Source: an uncultured Acetatifactor sp. (GTDB lineage Bacteria; Bacillota; Clostridia; Lachnospirales; Lachnospiraceae). From it: 5,296 nucleotides of DNA. Below the pieces are notes generated by a model. That model saw only the letters and a list, made by a program, of their open reading frames with translations, ran no database searches and was not told the DNA's origin. A program made the position numbers and the translations under genes. Location of the stretch: NCBI GenBank assembly GCA_910578215.1, contig CAJTPH010000047.1, forward strand, positions 323-5,618. Reading direction: 5' to 3'. Positions 5,110 through 5,296 of the stretch are shown here, piece after piece (within the stretch, counting starts at the first letter, position 1; the number at the start of each line of letters is the position of its first letter).

Positions 5110-5296
5110 ATGAAAAAAGCAAGAGTTCTAAAAAGAAGTATTTTGTCTTTGGTTCTCTGTCTGAGCCTTGTAATATCGCCTTTGGCGGGCACGGGACTTG
5201 CAGTTTATGCCGAGCCTCAGGCAGACACAGGCGTCGATGGAACAGCCGCCGACCCGACGGCTGAGCCCCAGGCAACAGAAGAACCTCAGGCAACAG
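5110..5296 (+). CDS. Secreted protein with signal peptide and EPQAT-type repeats, N-terminal 62 residues; runs off the window
   Basis: The product starts MKKARVLKRS, a basic n-region with Lys or Arg at 2, 3, 5, 8 and 9, followed by a hydrophobic core at about 11-27 (ILSLVLCLSLVISPLAG) and a likely signal peptidase I site after AVYA at residue 34. The mature part begins EPQADTGVDG and is low in complexity: AEPQA at 34-38 and 51-55, EPQAT at 52-56 and 58-62. Such Pro, Glu, Gln and Thr rich segments are common as spacers between signal peptide and functional domains in clostridial surface proteins, so the function lies beyond the window and cannot be stated. The in-frame TAA at 5083-5085 and no other start codon leave ATG 5110 as the first start. 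The adjacent AGAAGG is only 1 nt away and AGGAGG (5088-5093) is 16 nt away, so the ribosome site is poorly spaced. Confidence 0.8.
   Translation, partial: MKKARVLKRSILSLVLCLSLVISPLAGTGLAVYAEPQADTGVDGTAADPTAEPQATEEPQAT

Noticed and set aside
4793..5293. 166-codon minus-strand frame with hydrophobic stretches
   Set aside because: It is antisense to a clear promoter, the small membrane frame and a signal-peptide gene. Its hydrophobic parts mirror AT-rich DNA and it resembles no family I know.

Overview
The window looks like chromosomal DNA of a Gram-positive gut clostridium, most likely Lachnospiraceae (Clostridium cluster XIVa). The reasons are GC-rich genes set in AT-rich spacers, near-perfect sigma-A promoters, the Firmicutes gene order secA-prfB, and SecA residue choices typical of that family. 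The species call is inference from the protein reading and has not been searched.

Layout. Positions 1-402 (minus strand) hold the 5' part of a cytoplasmic-type pectinesterase gene. It is driven by a perfect TTGACA-17-TATAAT promoter at 483-511 with a 14-bp palindrome just upstream. The 403-865 spacer is a divergent control region. It also holds a possible frameshifted gene remnant (525-666), the secA promoter (736-764, extended -10) and a leader with a small hairpin and two tiny reading frames that end at the secA GTG start. secA (866-3433) is complete and canonical. A long nested hairpin without a plus-strand U-run separates it from prfB (3578-4709), which encodes release factor 2 through a programmed +1 frameshift. 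Two tandem intrinsic terminators (4698-4723 and 4751-4794) close the secA-prfB unit. A new transcription unit then starts from a second perfect promoter (4851-4879). Its leader carries a strongly SD-led small reading frame interrupted by an in-frame UGA and a hairpin with a T7 run, followed by the start of a secreted protein with EPQAT-type repeats (5110 to the window end).

How the genes work together. SecA is the ATPase that drives Sec export and RF2 ends translation at UGA and UAA. Their linkage is a conserved housekeeping arrangement, probably co-transcribed here because no terminator lies between them. The pectinesterase suggests plant-pectin use. The secreted product at the right end would itself be a Sec substrate.

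Most of the window is ordinary housekeeping DNA. The points that deserve a second look are: the prfB frameshift site uses UAA rather than the near-universal UGA and has a shortened SD-like stimulator; the leader at 4886-5109 holds a UGA-interrupted membrane-protein frame overlapping a terminator-like hairpin; and there is a long nested palindrome between secA and prfB.
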